64,000 bases of DNA, taken from Cytophagales bacterium (GTDB taxonomy: Bacteria; Bacteroidota; Bacteroidia; Cytophagales; Thermoflexibacteraceae). Both the position numbers and the translations under genes were made by a program. Position 1 is the first letter of the stretch. Each line of letters starts with the position of its first letter. The DNA lies in NCBI GenBank assembly GCA_013299115.1, contig JAAFKA010000004.1, positions 186,001-250,000 of the forward strand. Reading direction: 5' to 3'. The notes under the pieces were generated by a model. It saw only the letters and a program-made list of their open reading frames with translations. It searched no databases and was not told the origin of the DNA. Positions 1-7,052 of the stretch are shown piece by piece.

Positions 1-1
1 G

Positions 2-525
2 ACATTTTCAAACGTAGAAAACGGTAATTTTACACCTAAGATAGGATTTGCATTAGGGTTGCATATAGGCTATAAAGTGTCAAAAAAGATAGAACTACAA
101 ACAGGTTTTGGCTTTCTACTTCGTAGATTTGGTGTTGATAATGTTGCAATAGAAATTCCACACTATGGTTTTCCATTTCTTGTTAAAGTAAACCCAATTA
201 ATCGGATTAAAAATCTATATTTTTTAGGTGGTCTAAGGGCAGATTATGCTTTTGATGCAGTTACAACCTATTACACTTTTCCAACTATGGGTTATTTAGT
301 TGCTTATAATGAAAAAAGTGGGAACTATCACCTATGATTGGCGTTGGTTATGATTTTAAAAATTTGCCTATCATAGATTTAACAGCAGATATTCGGTTTA
401 ATCAAGGGCTTAAAAATGTGCTTGAAAATGTGGCTTGGAAACAAGACTCACAATTGGACACCTACGCCTACAATCACACCCTTTGGCTTAATCTAAACCT
501 ATGGTTTAAGAAAAATAAGAAATAA
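2..525 (+). pseudogene. Outer-membrane beta-barrel protein, C-terminal part, frameshifted
   Basis: The reading frame is already open at the window edge and runs to a stop at 337. The next frame (334-525) continues with the same character, starting MIGVGYDF and ending in LNLWFKKNKK. Alternating hydrophobic and aromatic residues (GLHIGYKV, ELQTGFGF, LTADIRF) resemble the strands of a Bacteroidota OMP_b-brl porin-like barrel, and the closing aromatic strand is typical of proteins handled by the BAM machinery. The two halves look like one gene split by a single-base shift near 320-335. A sequencing error or a real mutation would look the same. The specific transport role, if any, cannot be told. 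Confidence 0.6.
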
Positions 526-642
526 GCATTGTCTGTTGGCTTGCTACTTCAAACTAAACCAACTACCTCATAATAATTTCGACCTTACTTGGCTATCAAA
601 CTATTAATTGCTATATTTACAAGCCATTTAATCAAGTTTTTT

Positions 643-1227
643 ATGTCAGCCCTCGCAAAATCCGAAACCACAGAAAGATTTTTTGCTACACCAGCAGAAT
701 ATTTGTTCTATGAAGAAACTTCACCCGAAAAATATGATTATTTCATGGGCGAAGTAATTGCAAAAGCAGGTAGTTCTGCACCTCACATTGATATTGAAGT
801 CAATCTTGTTGGAGATTTACGTACTTTGCTACAAGGAAAGCCTTGTAAACCTTTCAACAATAATGTCAAAATTTGGATTCCAGAACATAATTCGTTCTTT
901 TATCCTGATGCGGCGGTAGCTTGTGGCGAAATTGACATCAACAAAAAAAATGGTATTTTAAATAATCCAACTGTAATTTTTGAAATCCTATCGAGCAGTA
1001 CAGAGGCTTTTGACAGGGGGCGTAAGTTTGATTTTTATAGAACCTTGCCTTCACTCAAAGAATATATTTTGATTAGGCAAGATGCCTATCATGTAGAATC
1101 TTTTTTGATAATAGACAAAAATAGGTGGGACACTATCTTATTTGAAGGAATTGATAATGAGCTAACTATCAGGAGTTTAGACCTCAAAATTGCTATGAAA
1201 GATTTGTATAGGTATGTGGAAATTTAG
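643..1227 (+). CDS. Uma2-family PD-(D/E)XK endonuclease-like protein
   Basis: This 194-residue protein matches the Uma2 (DUF820) family, a restriction-endonuclease-like fold of unproven role that is often multicopy. Visible family marks are the EEYLFYEE-like opening (AEYLFYEETSPEKYDYFMGEV), the PDAAVACG segment carrying the conserved Asp, and VIFEILSSSTEAFDRGRK, where Glu and the following region form the predicted metal site. SLKEYILI near the C-terminus is also typical. The frame extends upstream to a TTG at 589, but the ATG at 643 gives a protein of usual Uma2 length, so I start there. It is flanked by a three-copy hairpin repeat and stands alone. DNase activity is a family inference only. 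Confidence 0.85.
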   Translation: MSALAKSETTERFFATPAEYLFYEETSPEKYDYFMGEVIAKAGSSAPHIDIEVNLVGDLRTLLQGKPCKPFNNNVKIWIPEHNSFFYPDAAVACGEIDINKKNGILNNPTVIFEILSSSTEAFDRGRKFDFYRTLPSLKEYILIRQDAYHVESFLIIDKNRWDTILFEGIDNELTIRSLDLKIAMKDLYRYVEI

Positions 1228-1236
1228 AAGTATTAA

Positions 1237-1612
1237 TAAACTTTGGCAATACGCAAGAAACTTTGGCAGTGGTGCTTTTTCGCACCCTGCCAATAGTTTC
1301 GACCCCTCCGTTCAACCATCGGCAGGGTCTATCGACCACTGCCGAGGTTTCGCTAAACTTTGGCAATAAGTAAGAAACTTTGGCAGTGGTGCTTTTTAGC
1401 ACCCTGCCAATAGTTTCGACCTCCTCCGTTCAACCATTGCCAAGGTCTATCGACCATTGGCAAGGTTTCACTAAACTTTGGCAATAAGTAAGAAACTTTG
1501 GCAATACGCAAGAAACTTTGGCAGTGGTGCTTTTTCGCACCCTGCCAATAGTTTCGCCCTCCTCCGTTCAACCATCGGCAGGGTCTATCGACCACTGCCG
1601 AGGTTTCACTAC
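1237..1612. repeat. Three imperfect tandem copies of a ~120-bp hairpin-rich repeat
   Basis: Units begin AACTTTGGCAATA near 1237, 1354 and 1474, and the third carries an extra internal stretch. Each unit contains a small hairpin (GGTGC-TTTTTC-GCACC in unit 1) and a larger one at 1319-1345, 1437-1463 and 1575-1601. The larger stem reads CGGCAG/CTGCCG in units 1 and 3 but TTGCCA/TGGCAA in unit 2, so both sides changed together. Open frames across this stretch are by-products of the repeats. Confidence 0.85.
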
Positions 1613-1617
1613 TTTTT

Positions 1618-1637
1618 GTGTGGGCTGAAGCCCACAC
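1618..1637. repeat. Short perfect hairpin between the repeat array and the S46 gene
   Basis: GTGTGGGC-TGAA-GCCCACAC is an 8-bp stem just past the stop of the leftward S46 gene. It could serve as a terminator stem, but no T-run follows on the leftward strand. It resembles the short ctgaag/ctaaag-loop hairpins found elsewhere in this window. Confidence 0.5.
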
Positions 1638-1642
1638 TACCC

Positions 1643-3832
1643 CTACCGCACAATTTTCATTTCTTGAATGAGGTTGGTAGCACCGCCCACTTTTTCTACT
1701 ATGAACAAAGTATAACGAATATCGACATTGATACATCTTTTGAGGGCTTTGTCAAACACCAAGTCGCCTGTCATGGCTTCCCAGTTGCCATCGAAGGCTG
1801 TGCCTACCAACTCTCCGTTGCCGTTGATAACAGGGCTGCCCGAATTGCCACCTGTGATGTCGTTGTCTGTGATAAAGGCAACAGGCACTGTGCCGTTTTC
1901 GGCATACATACCAAAATCTTTGTTTTTATAGACTTCCGATAGTTTGGTAGGTACAATAAACTCCTCATTAGCAGGGTCTTCTTTTTCCATTAGCCCTTCT
2001 ATGTTTGTTTTGTAGTCGTAGTTTACGGCATCTTTGCCTTTGTAGGCAATCACCTTGCCGTAAGTCAAACGCAACGTAGAGTTGGCATCAGGATAAGCCG
2101 TAGTTTTGGGGTTCATTTCTTTCAAACCCGCCAAGTAGGTACGCATACCTTTGTCTATGGCAGCATTAGCAGCCACAATTTTAGGGCGAATTTCGTCTGT
2201 TTTGCGAGCAAAAGACTCAGCCAACATATAGGCGGGGTCTTTGGTTAAGGTTTCGTCACTGTAGGCATCGAGAAACTCTAAGAAACTACCTTTGCTGGCA
2301 AGGAAAGAATTGTCAAAAACATATTCAGCATAAGCATTGAAGTCATTGTCAAATTCATTGGAAATTTTTGCAAAAATATCGGGGTGTTGGGCTTTTGGCA
2401 CATCTTTGTAATAGTAAGCCAACATAGCTGCCAGAGTTTTGCGGTCTATTCCTGCATTGTAGTCTTTAAAGTAGTCGGTTAGGCTTTCTTTGATACCACC
2501 TAATACTTGCCCTTTCATAGCTGCACCTTCGGGTTTTGCCAACATCTGACGCACCATGTAAAGTTGTTGGGCTTGTTGCACTATTTCTGCACCAAAAATA
2601 CATTCGCCACGATAGGTGTTAAACAAATTTACTTCTTTGAGGTCTGCATAGCCTTTGTTGAGGTCTGCCAATACCGTTTTGTAGGCTGCATTGTTGCCTT
2701 TGTCTGCCCATGCTTGGAATTGAGCCTCCAAATTGCGTTTGTAATCTAAGGTTTTCAATCTTTTCAAACCTTGATTTTGCCCAATAAAATATTTCCAATA
2801 GTTGCTCAAACTTGCATATTTGGAAGCATATTTAATGCGAACTGCATCAGACTTGTCCATTCCTTCTTTCATCAATGCCAATCTTTTTGTACGCAATTTG
2901 ATACGGGCAGGATTGGTTTCTTCCATGTCTAACTGAATACCTGCTGCTGCTCTGTAACGGTCAGTTCTGCCAGGGTAGCCCATCACCATTGTAAAGTCAT
3001 TTGGTTTTACACCTTTCAATGAAATTGGCAAAGAATGTTTAGGCACGTAAGGCACGTTATCGGGAGAATATTCGGCTGGTTTGCCGTCTTTGCCCATATA
3101 AACTCTGAAAAACGAAAAGTCGCCTGTATGACGAGGCCACATCCAGTTGTCTGTATCTCCACCAAATTTGCCAATGGCTTCGGCAGGATTGCCTACTAAT
3201 CTTACGTCTTTGAAACTTTCGACCACGAATAAATAATAGTCATTGCCTTTATAAAAATCTTTCACATAGGCGTTGTAATGCGTGCCTTTGGTGGCTTCTG
3301 CTGTTATTTTTGCAATTTCGGCTGCTGCTAATTTAGCTCTTTCGCCTTCGTCTTTGGCATCTTTTACGGCTGCTAACACACGAGCCGTAACGTCTTCCAT
3401 ACGCACAAGGAAAGATACGTTTATGTCTTTGCAAGGCAATTCCTCCGAAGTGCTTTTTGCCCAAAAACCATCGCGTAAAATGTTATTTTTTACAGTCGAA
3501 TGGCTTTGAATGGCATCATAAGCACAGTGGTGGTTGGTGAGCAACAAGCCTTTTTGCGAAATTACTTCGCTGGTGCAGAAGTGATTTTGGAAGTTGCCCG
3601 CAGGGGTCAAACCACCAATAGCATCTTTCAACGAAGATTTGTTGATGCTATACAACTCCTCTGCCGAGAGTTTTAAGCCCATTTTTTTCATGTCTGTCAT
3701 GTTCAGCCTTTGCAAAAACATGGTGAGCCACATTCCTTCGTCTGCCTTTGCAGGTTGAATATTGAGCAAGGTGCAGAGGGCAACAACAGCCACACAACTT
3801 AGCGACCAATTCATTTTTAATTTGGTTTGCAT
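1643..3832 (-). CDS. S46-family dipeptidyl peptidase, DPP7-type
   Basis: A 729-residue exported serine peptidase of family S46, which removes dipeptides from oligopeptide N-termini in the periplasm of Bacteroidota. The N-terminus is a signal peptide ending AKA-DEG (about residue 30). The chymotrypsin-like catalytic regions are visible: TNHHC (99-103), FGGDTDNWMWPRHTGDFS (223-240) and GGNSGSP (661-667, Ser664). DPP11 enzymes have Arg in the FDR(V)WE motif and prefer acidic P1, while DPP7 enzymes have Gly. Here the motif is FDGNWE with Gly682, so hydrophobic P1 preference is inferred. Length matches the family (about 700-730). It is transcribed away from the FIST gene and has its own promoter. 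Confidence 0.95.
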   Translation of the reverse strand: MQTKLKMNWSLSCVAVVALCTLLNIQPAKADEGMWLTMFLQRLNMTDMKKMGLKLSAEELYSINKSSLKDAIGGLTPAGNFQNHFCTSEVISQKGLLLTNHHCAYDAIQSHSTVKNNILRDGFWAKSTSEELPCKDINVSFLVRMEDVTARVLAAVKDAKDEGERAKLAAAEIAKITAEATKGTHYNAYVKDFYKGNDYYLFVVESFKDVRLVGNPAEAIGKFGGDTDNWMWPRHTGDFSFFRVYMGKDGKPAEYSPDNVPYVPKHSLPISLKGVKPNDFTMVMGYPGRTDRYRAAAGIQLDMEETNPARIKLRTKRLALMKEGMDKSDAVRIKYASKYASLSNYWKYFIGQNQGLKRLKTLDYKRNLEAQFQAWADKGNNAAYKTVLADLNKGYADLKEVNLFNTYRGECIFGAEIVQQAQQLYMVRQMLAKPEGAAMKGQVLGGIKESLTDYFKDYNAGIDRKTLAAMLAYYYKDVPKAQHPDIFAKISNEFDNDFNAYAEYVFDNSFLASKGSFLEFLDAYSDETLTKDPAYMLAESFARKTDEIRPKIVAANAAIDKGMRTYLAGLKEMNPKTTAYPDANSTLRLTYGKVIAYKGKDAVNYDYKTNIEGLMEKEDPANEEFIVPTKLSEVYKNKDFGMYAENGTVPVAFITDNDITGGNSGSPVINGNGELVGTAFDGNWEAMTGDLVFDKALKRCINVDIRYTLFIVEKVGGATNLIQEMKIVR

Positions 3833-3884
3833 ACGTTTTTTAAGTTAATAATGTGTTAAAAGTGTTTGGTTATGTACTTGGTAG

Positions 3885-3918
3885 CAAATGTAAAAAAGTT
3901 GGCTGTTTATTAAGCAAA
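3885..3918 (-). promoter_or_regulatory. Bacteroidota-type promoter for the S46 gene
   Basis: On the minus strand a TTTG (3915-3918) is followed after 22 nt by TACATTTG (3885-3892), matching the -33 TTTG / -7 TAnnTTTG consensus. It lies about 55 nt upstream of the start codon. Confidence 0.65.
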
Positions 3919-3950
3919 AGTGAAAAAAATATTTATTTTTTACCTGCCTA

Positions 3951-3982
3951 TTGCAAAAAGAATAATTTATTTTTTATATTTG
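3951..3982 (+). promoter_or_regulatory. Bacteroidota-type promoter for the FIST gene
   Basis: TTG (3951-3953) and TATATTTG (3975-3982) are separated by 21 nt. This is a good match to -33/-7 and sits 42 nt before the ATG. Together with the opposite promoter at 3885-3918 it makes a divergent control region. Confidence 0.7.
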
Positions 3983-4024
3983 CTTACCTACTCTAATATA
4001 ATGGGTAATTCTTACAAATAACCA

Positions 4025-5161
4025 ATGAAAATAGAACAACAACAATGGAAAACAGGCAAAGGCTGGCGATTTTTGCAAAACAATGAATTGCAAAACAAAG
4101 CCCAATTAGTTTTGGCTTTTGGAAAAAGAGAAATTTTGGAAGATGCCACAGTATTTGATAACCTGAAAAAATTGTATCCCCAAGCCCAAATTTTAATAAG
4201 TTCTACGGCGGGCGAAATCATAGATATAGAAGTACACGAGGGAACTGTGGTAGCAACGGCAATTTATTTGGAAAAAACTCCTATCAAAGTTGCCCAAACT
4301 ACCACCACCAACAGTAGCGAGGAGGCAGGCAAAGAATTAGCCACTCAACTTTTTAGTGCCGACCTCAAACATATTTTTGTTTTATCAGATGGTCTGGCTG
4401 TCAATGGTTCAGATTTAGTAGATGGTTTTCACGCCGTTTTGCCTGAAAGTATTTCTATCACAGGAGGCTTGGCAGGTGATGGGGCAGCTTTCAAGTCGAC
4501 TTTGGTTGGTTTAAACGAAGCACCCAAACCAAATACCATTACAGCCATTGGTTTTTATGGCGACTATATTAAGGTTGGTTTTGGCTCTATTGGTGGTTGG
4601 GAGGCTTTTGGTCCTGAAAGAACTGTTACCAAATCGAAAGACAACGTATTATACGAACTCGATGGCAAGCCAGCCTTAGAGTTATATAAAACCTATCTGG
4701 GTGACAAAGCTGCGGGTTTGCCAGCCACTGCTTTACTCTTTCCATTGAGTATTCACAACGAGTCAGCAGAAAACAAATCATTAGTCCGCACCATTCTTAC
4801 CATAGATGAGCAGCAAAATAGCATGACCTTTGCAGGTGATATTCCGCAAGGAGCAACGGTAAGGCTGATGAAAACCAACTTTGACAAATTGGTAAGTGGG
4901 GCAGAAGAAGCCTCTGCATTGAGCAGCGAAATTTTGGATATGGAGGCAGATTTAGCTATTTTGGTCAGTTGTGTAGGTAGAAAATTGGTAATGGGCAATC
5001 GCATAGAGGAAGAAGTAGAAACTGTACGTGCTACGTTAGGCGAGCAAACCACCATTACAGGATTTTATTCTTATGGAGAATTAGCTCCTTACACCAAATT
5101 TAAACCTTGTTTGCTCCACAACCAAACGATGACAGTTACCCTGTTAGCTGAGAAGTTATAA
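4025..5161 (+). CDS. FIST domain sensory protein
   Basis: A 378-residue soluble protein with the FIST_N domain (about 27-220) followed by FIST_C (about 220-360). FIST proteins are predicted small-ligand sensors, often amino-acid binding, that feed signal-transduction systems. Recognisable stretches are LISSTAGEI, SITGGLAGDG and GFYSYGELAP near the C-terminus, the last being a hallmark of FIST_C. No kinase, GGDEF or methyl-accepting domain is attached and none is encoded beside it, so the partner is unknown. The start follows a clear promoter. The gene is monocistronic, with a divergent neighbour upstream and a convergent esterase downstream. Confidence 0.9.
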   Translation: MKIEQQQWKTGKGWRFLQNNELQNKAQLVLAFGKREILEDATVFDNLKKLYPQAQILISSTAGEIIDIEVHEGTVVATAIYLEKTPIKVAQTTTTNSSEEAGKELATQLFSADLKHIFVLSDGLAVNGSDLVDGFHAVLPESISITGGLAGDGAAFKSTLVGLNEAPKPNTITAIGFYGDYIKVGFGSIGGWEAFGPERTVTKSKDNVLYELDGKPALELYKTYLGDKAAGLPATALLFPLSIHNESAENKSLVRTILTIDEQQNSMTFAGDIPQGATVRLMKTNFDKLVSGAEEASALSSEILDMEADLAILVSCVGRKLVMGNRIEEEVETVRATLGEQTTITGFYSYGELAPYTKFKPCLLHNQTMTVTLLAEKL

Positions 5162-5243
5162 GTTTTTTGTTGTAAGTTTTTTGTAACTATTTTGATACGT
5201 TGGCAATGTCTAAGCACTTGACAAACGTACCAAAGTGGTTACT

Positions 5244-6278
5244 TTATTTTAACAAAAACAACACAGGAATTGCCAATCTTTCTTTCCACGCCTTTTCAGA
5301 GTGGTCTTTGCCCTCAAAGGCTTGCGTTTTCCATTGCGTTGCGGTAAATCCTTTTTTGTGTAACAAAGAATCTACTTGTTTTTGATAAGGCGGATAGAGA
5401 GAATCTAAGCTAACTGTACCATAATCGAAGTACAATTTGTGTTTTTTGCGAGGTTTGGGCAACTTTTTGTCCAAATAAGCCAATAAACTGGCGGGAATGG
5501 GGTTGTTTTGGGTAGAAAAAATACCTGTCCAGTGCGTAGAAAGACAAGCCACGCCGCCAAAAACTTTGGGATATTGGCAGAGGGCATACAAAGAAATCAA
5601 TCCACCCATGCTCGACCCTGCAATAAAAGTGTGTTGTTGGTCGGGCAAAGTGGCGTATTGCTTGTCTATAAAAGGCTTTAACTCTTTGACTAAAAAACGT
5701 AAATAAGCATCGGACTGCACAGCCCCACCAAACAAAGGTTGGTTATTGCGTTTTGCTTTCAATAAAGTATCTTGTTGAAATGGCGTTAGGTTTTCAAAAG
5801 CCTGTTGGGGAAAATACTCACTTCGCCGCAAGCTGCCGTTGTTGTGAATACCTACTACTATACAAGGTTGTATGGCTTTTTGTAGTTGCAAATTTCCAAT
5901 GGTTTGGTCTGCCTCCCATGCTTGCTTGTTCCACGTTTGCGTGGAGTCAAAAAGCATCTGTCCATCTTGCATATACAACACCGCATAGCGTTGCGTGGGC
6001 GTATAGTTGGGTGGCAACCATACGTCTATGTGCCTTGCCTGCACATATTTCGACTTAAAATTCTCATGTCTTTGCAAACTACCCAAAGAAACAACAGGGA
6101 TTTGGGCTGTTAATTTGGTGGTAAATAGACAACCAAAAAGGAAAAAAAAGGAGCAAAAGAAATTGTTTTTTTTGCTAAAGTTACTCAAACACCATTTATC
6201 AGACCCCTTGGCGGTGTCTGATAAGTATTTTTGTACTTTCACAAACAGTTTATTGTAGTTTTGCATAATTTTAGACAT
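5244..6278 (-). CDS. Exported alpha/beta-hydrolase (putative esterase, PF00756-like)
   Basis: An esterase-D/IroE-like alpha/beta hydrolase. The nucleophile elbow GSSMGG lies near residue 225, the oxyanion segment YMQDGQMLFD lies upstream, and a plausible catalytic His is in KDHSEKAW near the C-terminus. RHIDVWLPPNY is the usual start of this domain. A hydrophobic stretch ending LTAQ looks like a signal peptide, but it begins about residue 40, which is unusually late. The 30 residues before it are partly encoded by the palindrome at 6196-6224. A TTG at 6186-6188 would give a normal signal peptide and may be the true start. The annotated ATG overlaps the stop of the upstream FkbM gene by 8 nt, suggesting co-transcription. 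Substrate unknown. Confidence 0.8.
   Translation of the reverse strand: MSKIMQNYNKLFVKVQKYLSDTAKGSDKWCLSNFSKKNNFFCSFFFLFGCLFTTKLTAQIPVVSLGSLQRHENFKSKYVQARHIDVWLPPNYTPTQRYAVLYMQDGQMLFDSTQTWNKQAWEADQTIGNLQLQKAIQPCIVVGIHNNGSLRRSEYFPQQAFENLTPFQQDTLLKAKRNNQPLFGGAVQSDAYLRFLVKELKPFIDKQYATLPDQQHTFIAGSSMGGLISLYALCQYPKVFGGVACLSTHWTGIFSTQNNPIPASLLAYLDKKLPKPRKKHKLYFDYGTVSLDSLYPPYQKQVDSLLHKKGFTATQWKTQAFEGKDHSEKAWKERLAIPVLFLLK
6196..6224. repeat. 29-bp palindrome, TTATCAGAC-N11-GTCTGATAA
   Basis: A 9-bp perfect inverted repeat with an 11-nt spacer. An element of the same length and outer sequence is at 53932-53960. Here it falls in the 5' part of the esterase reading frame. Confidence 0.75.
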
Positions 6279-7020
6279 AACCTACATATTGAAATTCTAT
6301 ACGGTCTTTGCGAATAAAGAAAATATCCATCTGCCAAAGACTTTCATCTTTTTCTCTTTTCATTAAATCTACCATATCAATAGGCAAAAAACCTAACTGT
6401 TCCAAGTAGGCACACAATTCCCAAAAACGCAAGCTATGCTTATTTATTTGAAAATTGTATGCTTCTATTACCAATAAATTGGCTTGCTTTAATGTATCCT
6501 TTGCCCCTTCTAAAATAGGCACTTCAAAACCATGCGTATCTAATTTGATAAGGTAAGGGGCTTGCAGATTGCGTTGTTTCACCTCTTTATCGATGGTGGT
6601 AACAGGAACTTTAATACAGTTTTGTGGTAAAAGTTCTTCAGAAGCCACACCGCCCATAAGTTGTGCATTATCAAAATAAATTTCGCCTATTCTGTTGCCT
6701 GCTGCTGCCAATACATAATCCACTTGTTTTGGATATTGTTTTTTGAAATTTATCAAACCTTCCAAATGTCCATCTTGTGCCTCTATGAGCAAATAGTTTG
6801 CTTTGGGGTAGTATTGCATACAATCCACCGACCACCTGCTGTCTGAAGCACCTACATCTATAACAGTTTGAATAGCAATATTTTTTGCCTTGCAACGTGC
6901 TAAGGCAAAATTCATAAAAAATTCAGTTTGGTGATGCACCTCGCGTACAGGCAAGGTGTCTAATCTATTAAGCTGGTAGCCTAATTGGTGCAAAAAAGAT
7001 TGTATTAGTTTTTTTATCAT
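6271..7020 (-). CDS. FkbM-family SAM-dependent methyltransferase
   Basis: A 249-residue protein with the FkbM O-methyltransferase fold. The SAM-binding motif is VIDVGASDSRWS (about 53-64), LIEAQ is the acidic end of beta-2, and IKLDTHGFEVPILEGA is the strongly conserved FkbM block with a KxDxxGxE-like signature. FkbM enzymes methylate hydroxyls of sugars or secondary metabolites, and the substrate cannot be read from context. No signal peptide, so cytoplasmic. It precedes and overlaps the esterase gene by 8 nt, so the two are probably one operon. The start is the first ATG of the frame. Confidence 0.88.
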   Translation of the reverse strand: MIKKLIQSFLHQLGYQLNRLDTLPVREVHHQTEFFMNFALARCKAKNIAIQTVIDVGASDSRWSVDCMQYYPKANYLLIEAQDGHLEGLINFKKQYPKQVDYVLAAAGNRIGEIYFDNAQLMGGVASEELLPQNCIKVPVTTIDKEVKQRNLQAPYLIKLDTHGFEVPILEGAKDTLKQANLLVIEAYNFQINKHSLRFWELCAYLEQLGFLPIDMVDLMKREKDESLWQMDIFFIRKDRIEFQYVGYV

Positions 7021-7052
7021 AACTTTAAAAGTATTTATTTTTATGGTTTTGC

